Shown here piece after piece: positions 32,675 through 41,033 of a stretch of DNA of 64,000 nt; the stretch's first letter is position 1; every line of letters starts with the position of its first letter. The stretch comes from Nocardioides sp. CFH 31398 (GTDB lineage Bacteria; Actinomycetota; Actinomycetes; Propionibacteriales; Nocardioidaceae): the NCBI RefSeq assembly GCF_022436705.1, contig NZ_JAKUHT010000003.1, forward strand, positions 186,001 to 250,000, in the 5' to 3' direction. The translations under genes were made by a program, and so were the position numbers. Below the pieces are notes generated by a model. It was not told where the DNA came from. It ran no database searches and worked only from the letters and a program-made list of their open reading frames with translations.

Positions 32675-33967
32675 ATGCCACGTCCCGCGTCCGACCCCAC
32701 CGACGACCTCGGTGCCCCCGATCTCGACCACGGCAGGTCCCTGGTCGAGCGCGGTCCCGGCTTCCGCTCCGGGGTGCGGGACGTCCGCGCCCACGTCGGG
32801 GTCGGTCCCGTCGGCGCCGGTGTCGTCGCCGCGATCTTCGGGTGCACCGGGCCGGCGCTGATCATCATCAACGGCGCGAACGCCGCGGGGCTCGACCCTC
32901 GGCTGACCACCTCGTGGATCTTCGGCATCTACGCCTTCGGCGGGCTGATCTCGCTGCTGCTGGGGCTGTACTACAAGATCCCGGTCACCGGGGCCTGGAG
33001 CATCCCGGGGGCCGTGCTCGTCGTTGGTGCGCTGGGCTCCTTCGAGTTCGCCGAGCTCGTCGGCGCCTTCCTGGCCGCCGGGGTCCTCGTCCTCGCCCTG
33101 GGTCTCAGCGGGCTCATCCGCAAGGTGGCGGCCTGGCTGCCCGTCCCCATCGTGATGGCGATGATCGCCGGCGCGCTCATCCGTTTCGGGACCGGGGTCG
33201 TGGACGCCGCGGTGAGCCAGCCCGTGGTCGTCCTGGCCGCGGTGGTCGGCTACCTGCTGCTCACCCGCTACGTCCGCGCCGTGCCGGGAGTGGTGGGCGC
33301 GCTGGCCTTCGGCGTGGCCGCGGCCGCGCTCACGGGCGCGTTCGGCTCGGCCGCGACGGACCTCACGCTCTCCGCGCCCCAGCTGGTCGCACCCGCCTTC
33401 GACGTCAACGCGATCCTCGCGGTCGGCGTCCCGCTGGCGATCCTCGTGATCGGGGCCGAGAACGCCCAGGCCACCGGGGTCCTCATGGCGGAGGGCTACC
33501 GGCCACCGGTGAACGCCATGACGCTGGTGAGCGGGGTCGGAGGCGTGCTGGCGTCGGCGTTCGGCGGCCACAACGCCAACATCGCGGGGCCGATGACCGC
33601 CATCTGCTCCTCCGAGCAGGCCGGGACGGACCGCGACGGACGTTACGTGGCCACCCTCGTGAACGGGGTGCTGTTCCTGCTGTTCGGGATCTTCGCCGGG
33701 GCGGCCGTCGCCCTGGTCACGGCGATGCCGACGACCCTCGTCGCCGCCGTGGCCGGCCTGGCCATGATCGGCGTGCTCGTGTCGGCCTTCCGCGGCGCCT
33801 TCGGCGCCACCGGCTTCCAGTCCGGCGCGCTCGTGGCCCTGGTGATCGCCATGAGCGGGGTGACCATCCTGAACATCTCCAGCCCCTTCTGGGCGCTGCT
33901 GGGCGGCGTCGTGGTCTCCCTCGTCGTGGAGTCGAAGGACTTCGGCGGCCGGGCCGGGAGCCGCTGA
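32675..33967 (+). CDS. BenE-family (benzoate/H+ symporter-like) permease
   Basis: This 430-residue membrane protein has about 12 hydrophobic segments and matches the BenE permease family: FGCTGPALIIINGANAAGL, KIPVTGAWSIPGAVLV, LIRKVAAWLPVPIVMAMIAG and the conserved AFGGHNANIAGPMTAICSS near residue 300. It probably imports the aromatic or heteroaromatic acid used by the adjacent catabolic genes. The frame extends upstream across the promoter, so the ATG at 32675, after a GAGG site, is chosen. It shares promoter structure and operator with the divergent operon. Confidence 0.88.
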   Translation: MPRPASDPTDDLGAPDLDHGRSLVERGPGFRSGVRDVRAHVGVGPVGAGVVAAIFGCTGPALIIINGANAAGLDPRLTTSWIFGIYAFGGLISLLLGLYYKIPVTGAWSIPGAVLVVGALGSFEFAELVGAFLAAGVLVLALGLSGLIRKVAAWLPVPIVMAMIAGALIRFGTGVVDAAVSQPVVVLAAVVGYLLLTRYVRAVPGVVGALAFGVAAAALTGAFGSAATDLTLSAPQLVAPAFDVNAILAVGVPLAILVIGAENAQATGVLMAEGYRPPVNAMTLVSGVGGVLASAFGGHNANIAGPMTAICSSEQAGTDRDGRYVATLVNGVLFLLFGIFAGAAVALVTAMPTTLVAAVAGLAMIGVLVSAFRGAFGATGFQSGALVALVIAMSGVTILNISSPFWALLGGVVVSLVVESKDFGGRAGSR

Positions 33968-34048
33968 GCAGGCCCTCGCCGCCGGTCGCCCCGCGGCACG
34001 CCCTCCCGCCCGCCGCCGGAGCCGCCGCGGCCCCGGCCCTCCGGCCGG

Positions 34049-34977
34049 CTAGCCGTCCGCCGAGACGCCCCAGAGCTCGGCCACGTGCCGGCTGTCGGTC
34101 CCGCAGCAACCCCCGATGACGCCGAGCGTCGGCACCTGCTCCCTGACCCCGTCCGTGGACGACCGCAGCTGCTCGAGGTCGCCGGGGTCCAGGACCTCCA
34201 TCTCGTCGAGCTCGGCGTGCGACATCGCCGACGCGTTCGGCCGGAAGAACCGGAGCCGTCGCTGCCACGACCCGCCGTCCAGCGCGCGCATCACGTGGGT
34301 CGGGTGGGCGCAGTTGACGCCGTACCAGTCGGCGGGCGCCTGGGCCTCCACCCGGTCCAGGGTCGCCGCCAGCGTGCTGTCGTCGGGCAGCAGCCCGTCG
34401 TCTCGACCGTGAACGAGAGCGCCACCGGCACCCCGGCGTCCCGGGCGGCGCGCACCACCCCGATCGCCTCGGCCGGGCCGGTCATCGTCATGGCGTGCAC
34501 CAGGTCCACGCCGGCCGCGGCGAACGACCGCACCTGCGCCGCGTGGTACTCCGCCGCCTCGTCCGGGTCCGCGCCGCCCGCCCGGTACCCGTCACCGCGG
34601 GGCCCGACGTTGCCGCTGACCAGCACCACGTCGAGCCCGGACGCCGACTGGACACGTCTCACGAGGTCGACCGCACGGCGGTTCGCGCGGTCGAGGCCGT
34701 TCGCGTCGTACCCGAGCACCCGGCCCCAGTCGGGGTTGGCCCGCCAGGTCGGCGTCTCCAGGAGCAGACCCGCGCCGGCCGCCCCGGCGATCGCGGCGTA
34801 CCCGGCGAAGTAGCGCTCGAGCATCGCGGCACCGTCGGGGTCCTCGACGAGGGGGAACGACGCGAACTCCGGCAGGTCGACGGCGTGGTTGAAGATGAGG
34901 TCGGTCTCGAGACCACCGTCGGTCACCCAGGCGGAGTCACCCAGACGATCACGACGGGTCGCCGCCGGCACGCTCAC
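34049..34977 (-). pseudogene. mmuM: Homocysteine S-methyltransferase family gene with a frameshift
   Basis: Two reverse-strand frames together make one full-length protein of about 309 residues of the MmuM/BHMT family. The first frame covers the N-terminal two thirds (VTDGGLETDLIFNHAVDLPE, FETP-like LLETPTWRAN, GNVGPRGDGY, FTVET) and loses homology after residue about 190. The second frame, from about 34400 down, carries the remaining zinc ligands in WYGVNCAHPTHV and GGCCGTDSRHV. The break lies near 34398-34411, where a single missing base in GTCGAGACGACGGG (GTC GAG ACG GAC GGG expected) would explain it. Everything else is intact, so this is either a very recent mutation or a sequencing error. 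The family methylates homocysteine to methionine. Confidence 0.85.
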
Positions 34978-35033
34978 GTCGTCCGTCCCGGCGTGCGACC
35001 CCGCTCCCCTGCGCCGAGCACGTCCCCGGACAT
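34974..35033 (-). CDS. Possible 19-codon upstream ORF coupled to the methyltransferase gene
   Basis: A short frame starting ATG at 35033, five bases after a good GGAGG site, encodes 19 residues (MSGDVLGAGERGRTPGRTT) and stops in a GTGA overlap with the GTG start of the homocysteine methyltransferase. No peptide family is recognised. It could be a leader used for translational coupling, or chance in a GC-rich leader. Confidence 0.35.
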   Translation of the reverse strand: MSGDVLGAGERGRTPGRTT

Positions 35034-35214
35034 GACCACCTCCACCTGGTGCGCCCACGCACGAGGATGGGCGGCAGGGCTCGCGACCGCATCCCCAGTG
35101 CGGGTGAACGTCGGTCGCAGCGCCACCGCCCCGGTGGACCCTCCCCGGACAGGGGCAACGGCGGGCGCGACGCGGGACCGATGGGCGGACGCCCTGGTCG
35201 ACCACCGGACGGAG

Positions 35215-35248
35215 GAAGCCCCAGGTCATCGATCTGACCTGGGGCTTC
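35215..35248. terminator. Bidirectional terminator hairpin downstream of tRNA-Arg
   Basis: A perfect 14-bp stem (GAAGCCCCAGGTCA pairing with TGACCTGGGGCTTC) closes a 6-base loop just after the 3' end of tRNA-Arg. There is no U-tract on either strand, as is usual for actinobacterial intrinsic terminators. Confidence 0.8.
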
Positions 35249-35257
35249 GTCGTGCTG

Positions 35258-35330
35258 CGCGCCTGTAGGGATTCGAACCCCAAACCTTCTGATCCGTAGT
35301 CAGATGCTCTATCCGTTGAGCTACAGGCGC
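35258..35330 (-). tRNA. tRNA-Arg (anticodon ACG)
   Basis: The reverse strand folds into a cloverleaf: acceptor GCGCCTG with CAGGCGC, D arm GCTCAACGGATAGAGC, anticodon stem TCTGA/TCAGA around loop CTACGGA (anticodon ACG), T arm with GTTCGAATC. No CCA is encoded. ACG (read as ICG) covers three CGN arginine codons. Confidence 0.96.
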
Positions 35331-35430
35331 CCGTCGCTCGCGCGACCCGTCGACTTTAGCCGACGCCGGGGGGCAGGGAGAAATCAGGTGGACCTCGACA
35401 GCCTTGGGCCCGCCCCGGAGGATCGGGGGG

Positions 35431-36024
35431 GTGACTCGCCGATCCGGGCCCGCCGCCCCGGTGCTCGTCGCGGCCCTCCTCCTGACCGCCTGCTCCGGTG
35501 GCGGGGGGCCGAGCGGTGGTGGCGGCGCGGGCCCGGACGCCGCGGCGTCGTCCGACGAGCCGGCCCTGAGCGCCCCGGAGCTCGAGGGCGGCGGGGCGGA
35601 CGGCGGGACGGGCGGCACCGGCGGCGCCCCCACGTTCGACGGCGAGCGCGAGCTGACGATCAGTGCGGCGCGCCGTACGGCGGTCGACGAGCCGTGCACC
35701 GCCAACCAGATCGAGCGGCTGTGCGGCTCGTCCACCACCTTCCAGGTCCGCCCGGTGGGTCCGCCCCGCCGGGTCATCCTGGTGTCCGCGTCCACCCGGC
35801 CCGAGGCGACGGGGCTGACGTGGCGGGTCCGTCTCGCCTTCGCCCCGGACGGCGCACCGCTCCCCCTGCCGACCCGCGGCGACGACCAGGTCCTCACCGA
35901 CGACGAGGGCCTCCAGGTCGTCGTCACCCCCACCGCGCGGCTCGCCGGACGCTCGATCACGCTGCGCGGACTGCCCAAGCGGCAGGCCTGGCTGACCGTC
36001 GAGCAGCTGGCCGGCGAGGCTTGA
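35431..36024 (+). CDS. Secreted lipoprotein of unknown function
   Basis: This 197-residue protein begins with a short signal peptide and lipobox LLLTACSGG (lipidated Cys near residue 21). A Gly/Ser/Asp-rich low-complexity linker (about residues 22-65) leads to a compact domain with two cysteines (DEPCTANQIERLCGSS) that may form a disulfide, then beta-rich sequence. I do not recognise a family. The GTG at 35431 follows GGAGG by nine bases and is preferred over an upstream frame. It stands alone between tRNA-Arg and pckG. Confidence 0.75.
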   Translation: MTRRSGPAAPVLVAALLLTACSGGGGPSGGGGAGPDAAASSDEPALSAPELEGGGADGGTGGTGGAPTFDGERELTISAARRTAVDEPCTANQIERLCGSSTTFQVRPVGPPRRVILVSASTRPEATGLTWRVRLAFAPDGAPLPLPTRGDDQVLTDDEGLQVVVTPTARLAGRSITLRGLPKRQAWLTVEQLAGEA

Positions 36025-36211
36025 TCGATCCAATATGTCCGCGTCCTGAGCCTTATGTAGCCTCAGCGCCACCCTGTGGGCGCCTGCCCCGTGGGTACGA
36101 CAAATCGGGCGCCGAGCAACGACGCGAGGCGGCCGCACACCGAGACTCCACGACACTCCACGGCCCCGGACGACACGCTCGGACCGAGGCGGACGAGAGG
36201 GACCACCAGGC

Positions 36212-38020
<1,809 letters not shown>

Positions 38021-38083
38021 TCCACGCTCTCGCACCCTCGCCTGGTGTTGAATAACCGGGCGGGGGTGCGAGGGGGGGAGTCC

Positions 38084-39088
38084 ATGGTTGACCTCGGGCC
38101 GGACGAGCGTGCCCTGCTGGAGTCGACGGGCACGGAGCTGTGGGAACAGGTCCTCGCCTCGGCCGGGATCGACACGAACGATCCGCGCATCGTCGAGGGG
38201 GGCCCGTACGAGGTCGCCTGCAGGCTGCTCCTCGAGCTGGGTCTCCTGACGCTCGACGCCCCGGGCCAGCAGTACGTCGCGGTCGACCCCGCCGCCGTCC
38301 AGTCGCGGGTCGTGGCCCCCCTCGGGCAGCGGGGCGCCCAGCTGCTGAACGAGTCGTCCCAGTGGGCGGGCGTGTTCGCCGGGCTGGGCCAGACCTGGCG
38401 TCGTGCCCCTCAGCCGGCGTCGGGCCCGTACACGGAGATCCGCGGCAAGACGGCCATCAACGCCTTCATCGCCTCGCTGGTGTCGGACCTCGAGACGGAG
38501 ATGCTCACCGCGCAGCCCCAGACGGGCCGCACGGCCCCCTCGCTGGAGGCCGCGACGGAGAGGGATCTCGCGGCCCTCGAGCGCGGCGTGACGATCCGCA
38601 CGCTCTACCAGCACGCGGCCCGGCGCAGCAGCTTCACCCACGCCTACGTCGCCGCGGTCACCGAGCGCGGTGGTGAGATCAGGACCCTCGACGAGTTCTT
38701 CAACCGGCTGATCGTCGTCGACCGCCGGGTCGCGGTGATCCCGAGCGCCGAGGGCACGGACGCCGCCCTCGTCATCCGCGAGCACTCGCTCGTGGCCTAC
38801 CTCGTCGACGTCTTCGAGCGCCACTGGGAGCGGGCTCGGCCCTTCACCAGCAAGGACCGCGACCTGATGAAGAGCATCGCGGCCGAGCAGCGGGCGATGA
38901 CCATCCGGATGCTCGTCGAGGGTCACTCCGACCCCGTCAGCGCCAAGCGCCTCGGGGTCAGCCCCCGTACGTACGCCGGCTACATCGCGGACCTGAAGGA
39001 GGAGTACCAGGTCCAGAGCCGCTTCCAGCTCGGGTACGAGATGGGCCGGCTGGGGGTCTCCGGGACGGACGACGACCAGACGGCGTGA
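38084..39088 (+). CDS. TrmB/LuxR-like transcriptional regulator
   Basis: This 334-residue regulator has three parts: an N-terminal winged-helix-like region (about 1-70; PYEVACRLLLELGLLTLDAP), a central phospholipase D-like sensor region (about 110-255; RGKTAINAFIASLVSDLETE, AVTERGGEIRTLDEFFNRLI, ALVIREHSLVAYLVDVFERHW) and a C-terminal LuxR-type helix-turn-helix (about 265-320; MTIRMLVEGHSDPVSAKRLG, SPRTYAGYIADL). No receiver domain is present, so it probably senses a ligand. It faces a small secreted-peptide gene 177 bp downstream. The ATG at 38084 follows AGGGGGGGAG. An inverted repeat, CTCGCACC (38029) with GGTGCGAG (38065), flanks its likely promoter. Confidence 0.82.
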   Translation: MVDLGPDERALLESTGTELWEQVLASAGIDTNDPRIVEGGPYEVACRLLLELGLLTLDAPGQQYVAVDPAAVQSRVVAPLGQRGAQLLNESSQWAGVFAGLGQTWRRAPQPASGPYTEIRGKTAINAFIASLVSDLETEMLTAQPQTGRTAPSLEAATERDLAALERGVTIRTLYQHAARRSSFTHAYVAAVTERGGEIRTLDEFFNRLIVVDRRVAVIPSAEGTDAALVIREHSLVAYLVDVFERHWERARPFTSKDRDLMKSIAAEQRAMTIRMLVEGHSDPVSAKRLGVSPRTYAGYIADLKEEYQVQSRFQLGYEMGRLGVSGTDDDQTA

Positions 39089-39124
39089 CCATGCTGGTGG
39101 CTCGTAATCAGCCCCGGAAGCAGT

Positions 39125-39156
39125 GAGGGCGGCGACCGGAGTCGGTCGCCGCCCTC
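39125..39156. terminator. Terminator hairpin after the TrmB/LuxR-like regulator
   Basis: A perfect 14-bp stem, GAGGGCGGCGACCG pairing with CGGTCGCCGCCCTC, around a 4-base loop lies 37 bp after the regulator stop, followed by AATCCTC. Confidence 0.88.
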
Positions 39157-39221
39157 AATCCTCGAGACGAGCCGGGGGGAGGCTCACGGACCGGGGGGAT
39201 GGTCCTCGTCTCGGGGTCCAC

Positions 39222-39244
39222 GGCCCTCGGGGGGAGTGAGGGCC
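39222..39244 (-). terminator. Probable terminator of the secreted peptide gene
   Basis: GGCCCTC and GAGGGCC form a 7-bp stem 21 bp after the stop of the reverse-strand peptide gene. A wider pair, CGAGACGAG (39164) with CTCGTCTCG (39205), lies between the two convergent genes. Confidence 0.6.
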
Positions 39245-39264
39245 AGGTCCGATGTGCTGCGGCG

Positions 39265-39438
39265 TCAGCCCCAGCTGCTGTCCCTGCGGTTGGTGGAGAC
39301 GACGTAGGAGGTCTTGGTCTTGGAGGCCGCGGCGCCGTCGTCGTCAGCGTTCGCAGCGGGCGCGGACGCGACGGTGACGAGGCCCGCGGAGAACAGGGCG
39401 ACGACGATCGTGGTGCCGGCTCGACGAAGGTGCTTCAT
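39265..39438 (-). CDS. Small secreted peptide precursor (57 aa)
   Basis: The frame reads MKHLRRAGTTIVVALFSAGL in its first 20 residues, a classic signal peptide with a basic start and hydrophobic core, and continues to a signal peptidase site at about APAANA-DDDG (cleavage after residue 31). The predicted mature peptide is 26 residues, acidic at its start, with KTKTSY in the middle and ending NRRDSSWG. The ATG follows GGAG by five bases. It is too short for default gene callers. It converges on a TrmB/LuxR-like regulator gene and has a repeat-rich, relatively AT-rich upstream region. I know no characterised homologue; an extracellular signal or small antimicrobial-type peptide are both possible. 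Confidence 0.78.
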   Translation of the reverse strand: MKHLRRAGTTIVVALFSAGLVTVASAPAANADDDGAAASKTKTSYVVSTNRRDSSWG

Positions 39439-39502
39439 GACGCTCCACTGGGTCTCGGGGGAAGCTCGGGGTTACTTCCTCGCGCAGATCCATGATGGGG
39501 CG

Positions 39503-39561
39503 TTGCAGGGTTGTGCAGCAGAGATGCGCTCCCTCAGAAACCTGCAATGCAAAGAGTTGCA
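39503..39561. promoter_or_regulatory. Repeat-rich upstream region of the secreted peptide gene
   Basis: Four copies of the half-site TTGCA/TGCAA lie at 39503, 39543, 39548 and 39557; the last two form the palindrome TGCAA-AGAG-TTGCA, and TTGCAGG (39503) with CCTGCAA (39541) makes a longer inverted pair. The patch is clearly less GC-rich than its surroundings, 65-125 bp upstream of the peptide start. Regulator binding is inferred. Confidence 0.5.
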
Positions 39562-39755
39562 AAAGGGCGCAGTGAGGTAGACCCAGCCTGGGGGGCCTCG
39601 GAAGGGCGGCCTGGGGGCCACGAGGCGGCGGACGGATGGGACGCGTGGACAGTACAACGCACGTCTGTGCACCGCTATGAAGCAGTGTGGGCCCCGGCGT
39701 GTCCTCGCGACGCGGAACGGCCGGACACGTCGCGGAGCCGGTGCCCGGGGAGGGG
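39562..39755. other. Intergenic stretch without recognised features
   Basis: Together with the regulatory patch before it and the terminator after it, this completes a stretch of about 350 bp between the peptide gene and tRNA-Ser without protein genes. I see no start with a ribosome site and no conserved RNA motif here. Confidence 0.5.
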
Positions 39756-39790
39756 GACCGTGGTCCGGGACGGACGCCCGGACCACGGTC
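39756..39790 (-). terminator. Terminator hairpin after tRNA-Ser(GCT)
   Basis: A perfect 14-bp stem, GACCGTGGTCCGGG with CCCGGACCACGGTC, around a 7-base loop lies directly downstream of the tRNA on the reverse strand. Confidence 0.88.
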
Positions 39791-39795
39791 TGCTG

Positions 39796-39883
39796 CGGAG
39801 GCGGCGGGATTTGAACCCGCGAGAGGGAATCACCCTCAACCCGCTTAGCAGGCGGGCGCCATAGGCCACTAGGCGACGCCTCC
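39796..39883 (-). tRNA. tRNA-Ser (anticodon GCT)
   Basis: The reverse strand forms a class II tRNA: acceptor GGAGGCG/CGCCTCC, anticodon loop CTGCTAA (GCT), a long variable arm (GAGGGTGATTCCCTC) and T arm with GTTCAAATC. It reads AGC/AGU serine codons. Confidence 0.96.
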
Positions 39884-39973
39884 CCGACAGCCCGCACAGG
39901 CTACAAGGAGCGGAGGGCGGGCCAGAAACCCGGTGCACCCCCGGGCTCGGACCGGGCCCGGGCCGGGCTCGGA

Positions 39974-40423
39974 TCAGAGGGGGCGCAGGCCCTGTCCGCG
40001 CCGCAGGTGCTCCTGCAGCTCCCGGACGAACTGCTCCCGGTCGACGGTCAACAGGGTCACGGGGATCGTGCTCGACCGGCCGTCGCGGAGCCTGAGGACG
40101 ACGCAGGGGGTGCCGCCCACGGTCGCGGTGACGGCGTCCTCGACGTCCTTCCACCGGGCCCGGTCGGTGCCGACGCCGCGGACGAAGCGGACGACGTACC
40201 CCTCGTCGGTCACGCGCAGGACCCACCCGGTGCGGGCGACGAACCAGGCGGTGCCGCTGACGAGGAGCAGGGCGCCGAGGGCGACCACGAGCAGGGTCCA
40301 CGCCGGCAGGTCGAGCGCGGCGACGAGGACGGTCAGGATCGCGACGACGACGGCCAGCACGAGCAGCACGCCGCCGACCACACGGGCGACCACGCGTGGG
40401 GAGAGTCGGTAGTCGGTGGCCAC
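39974..40423 (-). CDS. PH-domain-like membrane protein of unknown function
   Basis: This 149-residue protein has two N-terminal transmembrane helices (about residues 14-36 and 40-62) followed by a soluble domain (about 68-140) with GWVLRVTDEGYVVRFVRGVG and ARWKDVEDAVTATVGGTPCV, the pattern of bacterial PH-like (bPH) domains. The cytoplasmic domain probably packs against the membrane; no enzymatic motif is present. It lies alone between two tRNA-Ser genes. Confidence 0.72.
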   Translation of the reverse strand: MATDYRLSPRVVARVVGGVLLVLAVVVAILTVLVAALDLPAWTLLVVALGALLLVSGTAWFVARTGWVLRVTDEGYVVRFVRGVGTDRARWKDVEDAVTATVGGTPCVVLRLRDGRSSTIPVTLLTVDREQFVRELQEHLRRGQGLRPL

Positions 40424-40473
40424 GCCCCTAGGATCGCAGGCGAGCCGGCCCCGGTGTCGTCCGGGACCGCTCT

Positions 40474-40562
40474 GGAGGGGTGCCCGAGCGGCCTAAGGGA
40501 ACCGCCTTGAAAGCGGTCGCCGGCAGCGATGTCGGCCGCGGGTTCGAATCCCGCCCCCTCTG
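40474..40562 (+). tRNA. tRNA-Ser (anticodon TGA)
   Basis: A class II tRNA: acceptor GGAGGGG with CCCCTCT, anticodon loop CTTGAAA (TGA), long variable arm (GTCGCCGGCAGCGATGTCGGC region) and T arm GGTTCGAATC. It reads UCN serine codons, mainly UCA. Confidence 0.95.
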
Positions 40563-40611
40563 CGATCGGACAGCCGCGGACGAGGAACGAGTCCGCGGCG
40601 TCGTCCGATCG
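40563..40611 (+). terminator. Terminator-like nested hairpin after tRNA-Ser(TGA)
   Basis: CGATCGGAC pairs with GTCCGATCG, and inside it GCCGCGGAC pairs with GTCCGCGGC, giving two stacked 9-bp stems directly after the tRNA. Confidence 0.8.
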
Positions 40612-40710
40612 GGACGAGTGAGCGAAGCGACCGAGGGACGAGGTCGGTTCGCGCATCGAGACACACGGGCGGCACCAGCAGCAGCTCGCCCAGCCAGCCT
40701 CCGTGGTCGG

Positions 40711-40768
40711 GCGTTCGGGCCGACTCGGCGTCCCCACGACAAGCGTTCGGGCCGACTCGGCGTCCCCG
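40711..40768. repeat. Two-unit 32-bp repeat (same family as the arrays at 49 kb)
   Basis: GCGTTCGGGCCGACTCGGCG occurs at 40711 and again exactly 32 bp later at 40743, each followed by TCCCC. The 19-base core CGTTCGGGCCGACTCGGCG is the core of the large arrays at 48985-49613. Confidence 0.9.
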
Positions 40769-40777
40769 GGGTGGGTC

Positions 40778-41005
40778 TCAGCCCAGCACGACGAGGATGT
40801 CGCCCTCCTGGACGACGTCGCCGGGGTCGACCTTGATGTCGCGGACGACGCCGGCGCGCTCGACGACGACCGGGATCTCCATCTTCATCGACTCCAGCAA
40901 CACGACGGAGTCCCCGGGGGCGACGGTGTCGCCGACGGCGACCTCCACGGCCATCACGTTCGCCACCATCTCCGCGGTGATCGCCTCGAGCTTCTCGCGC
41001 GCCAT
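40778..41005 (-). CDS. Biotin carboxyl carrier-like protein
   Basis: This 75-residue stand-alone biotinyl domain has the biotin attachment lysine in VLLESMKMEIPVV (ESMKME) near residue 40, and the mirror-symmetric hammerhead fold sequence around it (GDTVAPGDS, VDPGDVVQEGDILVVL). It should carry carboxyl groups for an acyl-CoA or similar carboxylase encoded elsewhere. An in-frame ATG three codons earlier exists; MAREKLEA is the more typical start. Confidence 0.9.
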   Translation of the reverse strand: MAREKLEAITAEMVANVMAVEVAVGDTVAPGDSVVLLESMKMEIPVVVERAGVVRDIKVDPGDVVQEGDILVVLG

Positions 41006-41033
41006 GGGCCGCAACCTACCCCCGCCGGGGCCG

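Noticed and set aside
34978..35214. Possible SAM or B12 riboswitch before the homocysteine methyltransferase
   Set aside because: No conserved core of these families could be recognised; only a short upstream ORF and ribosome site are visible.
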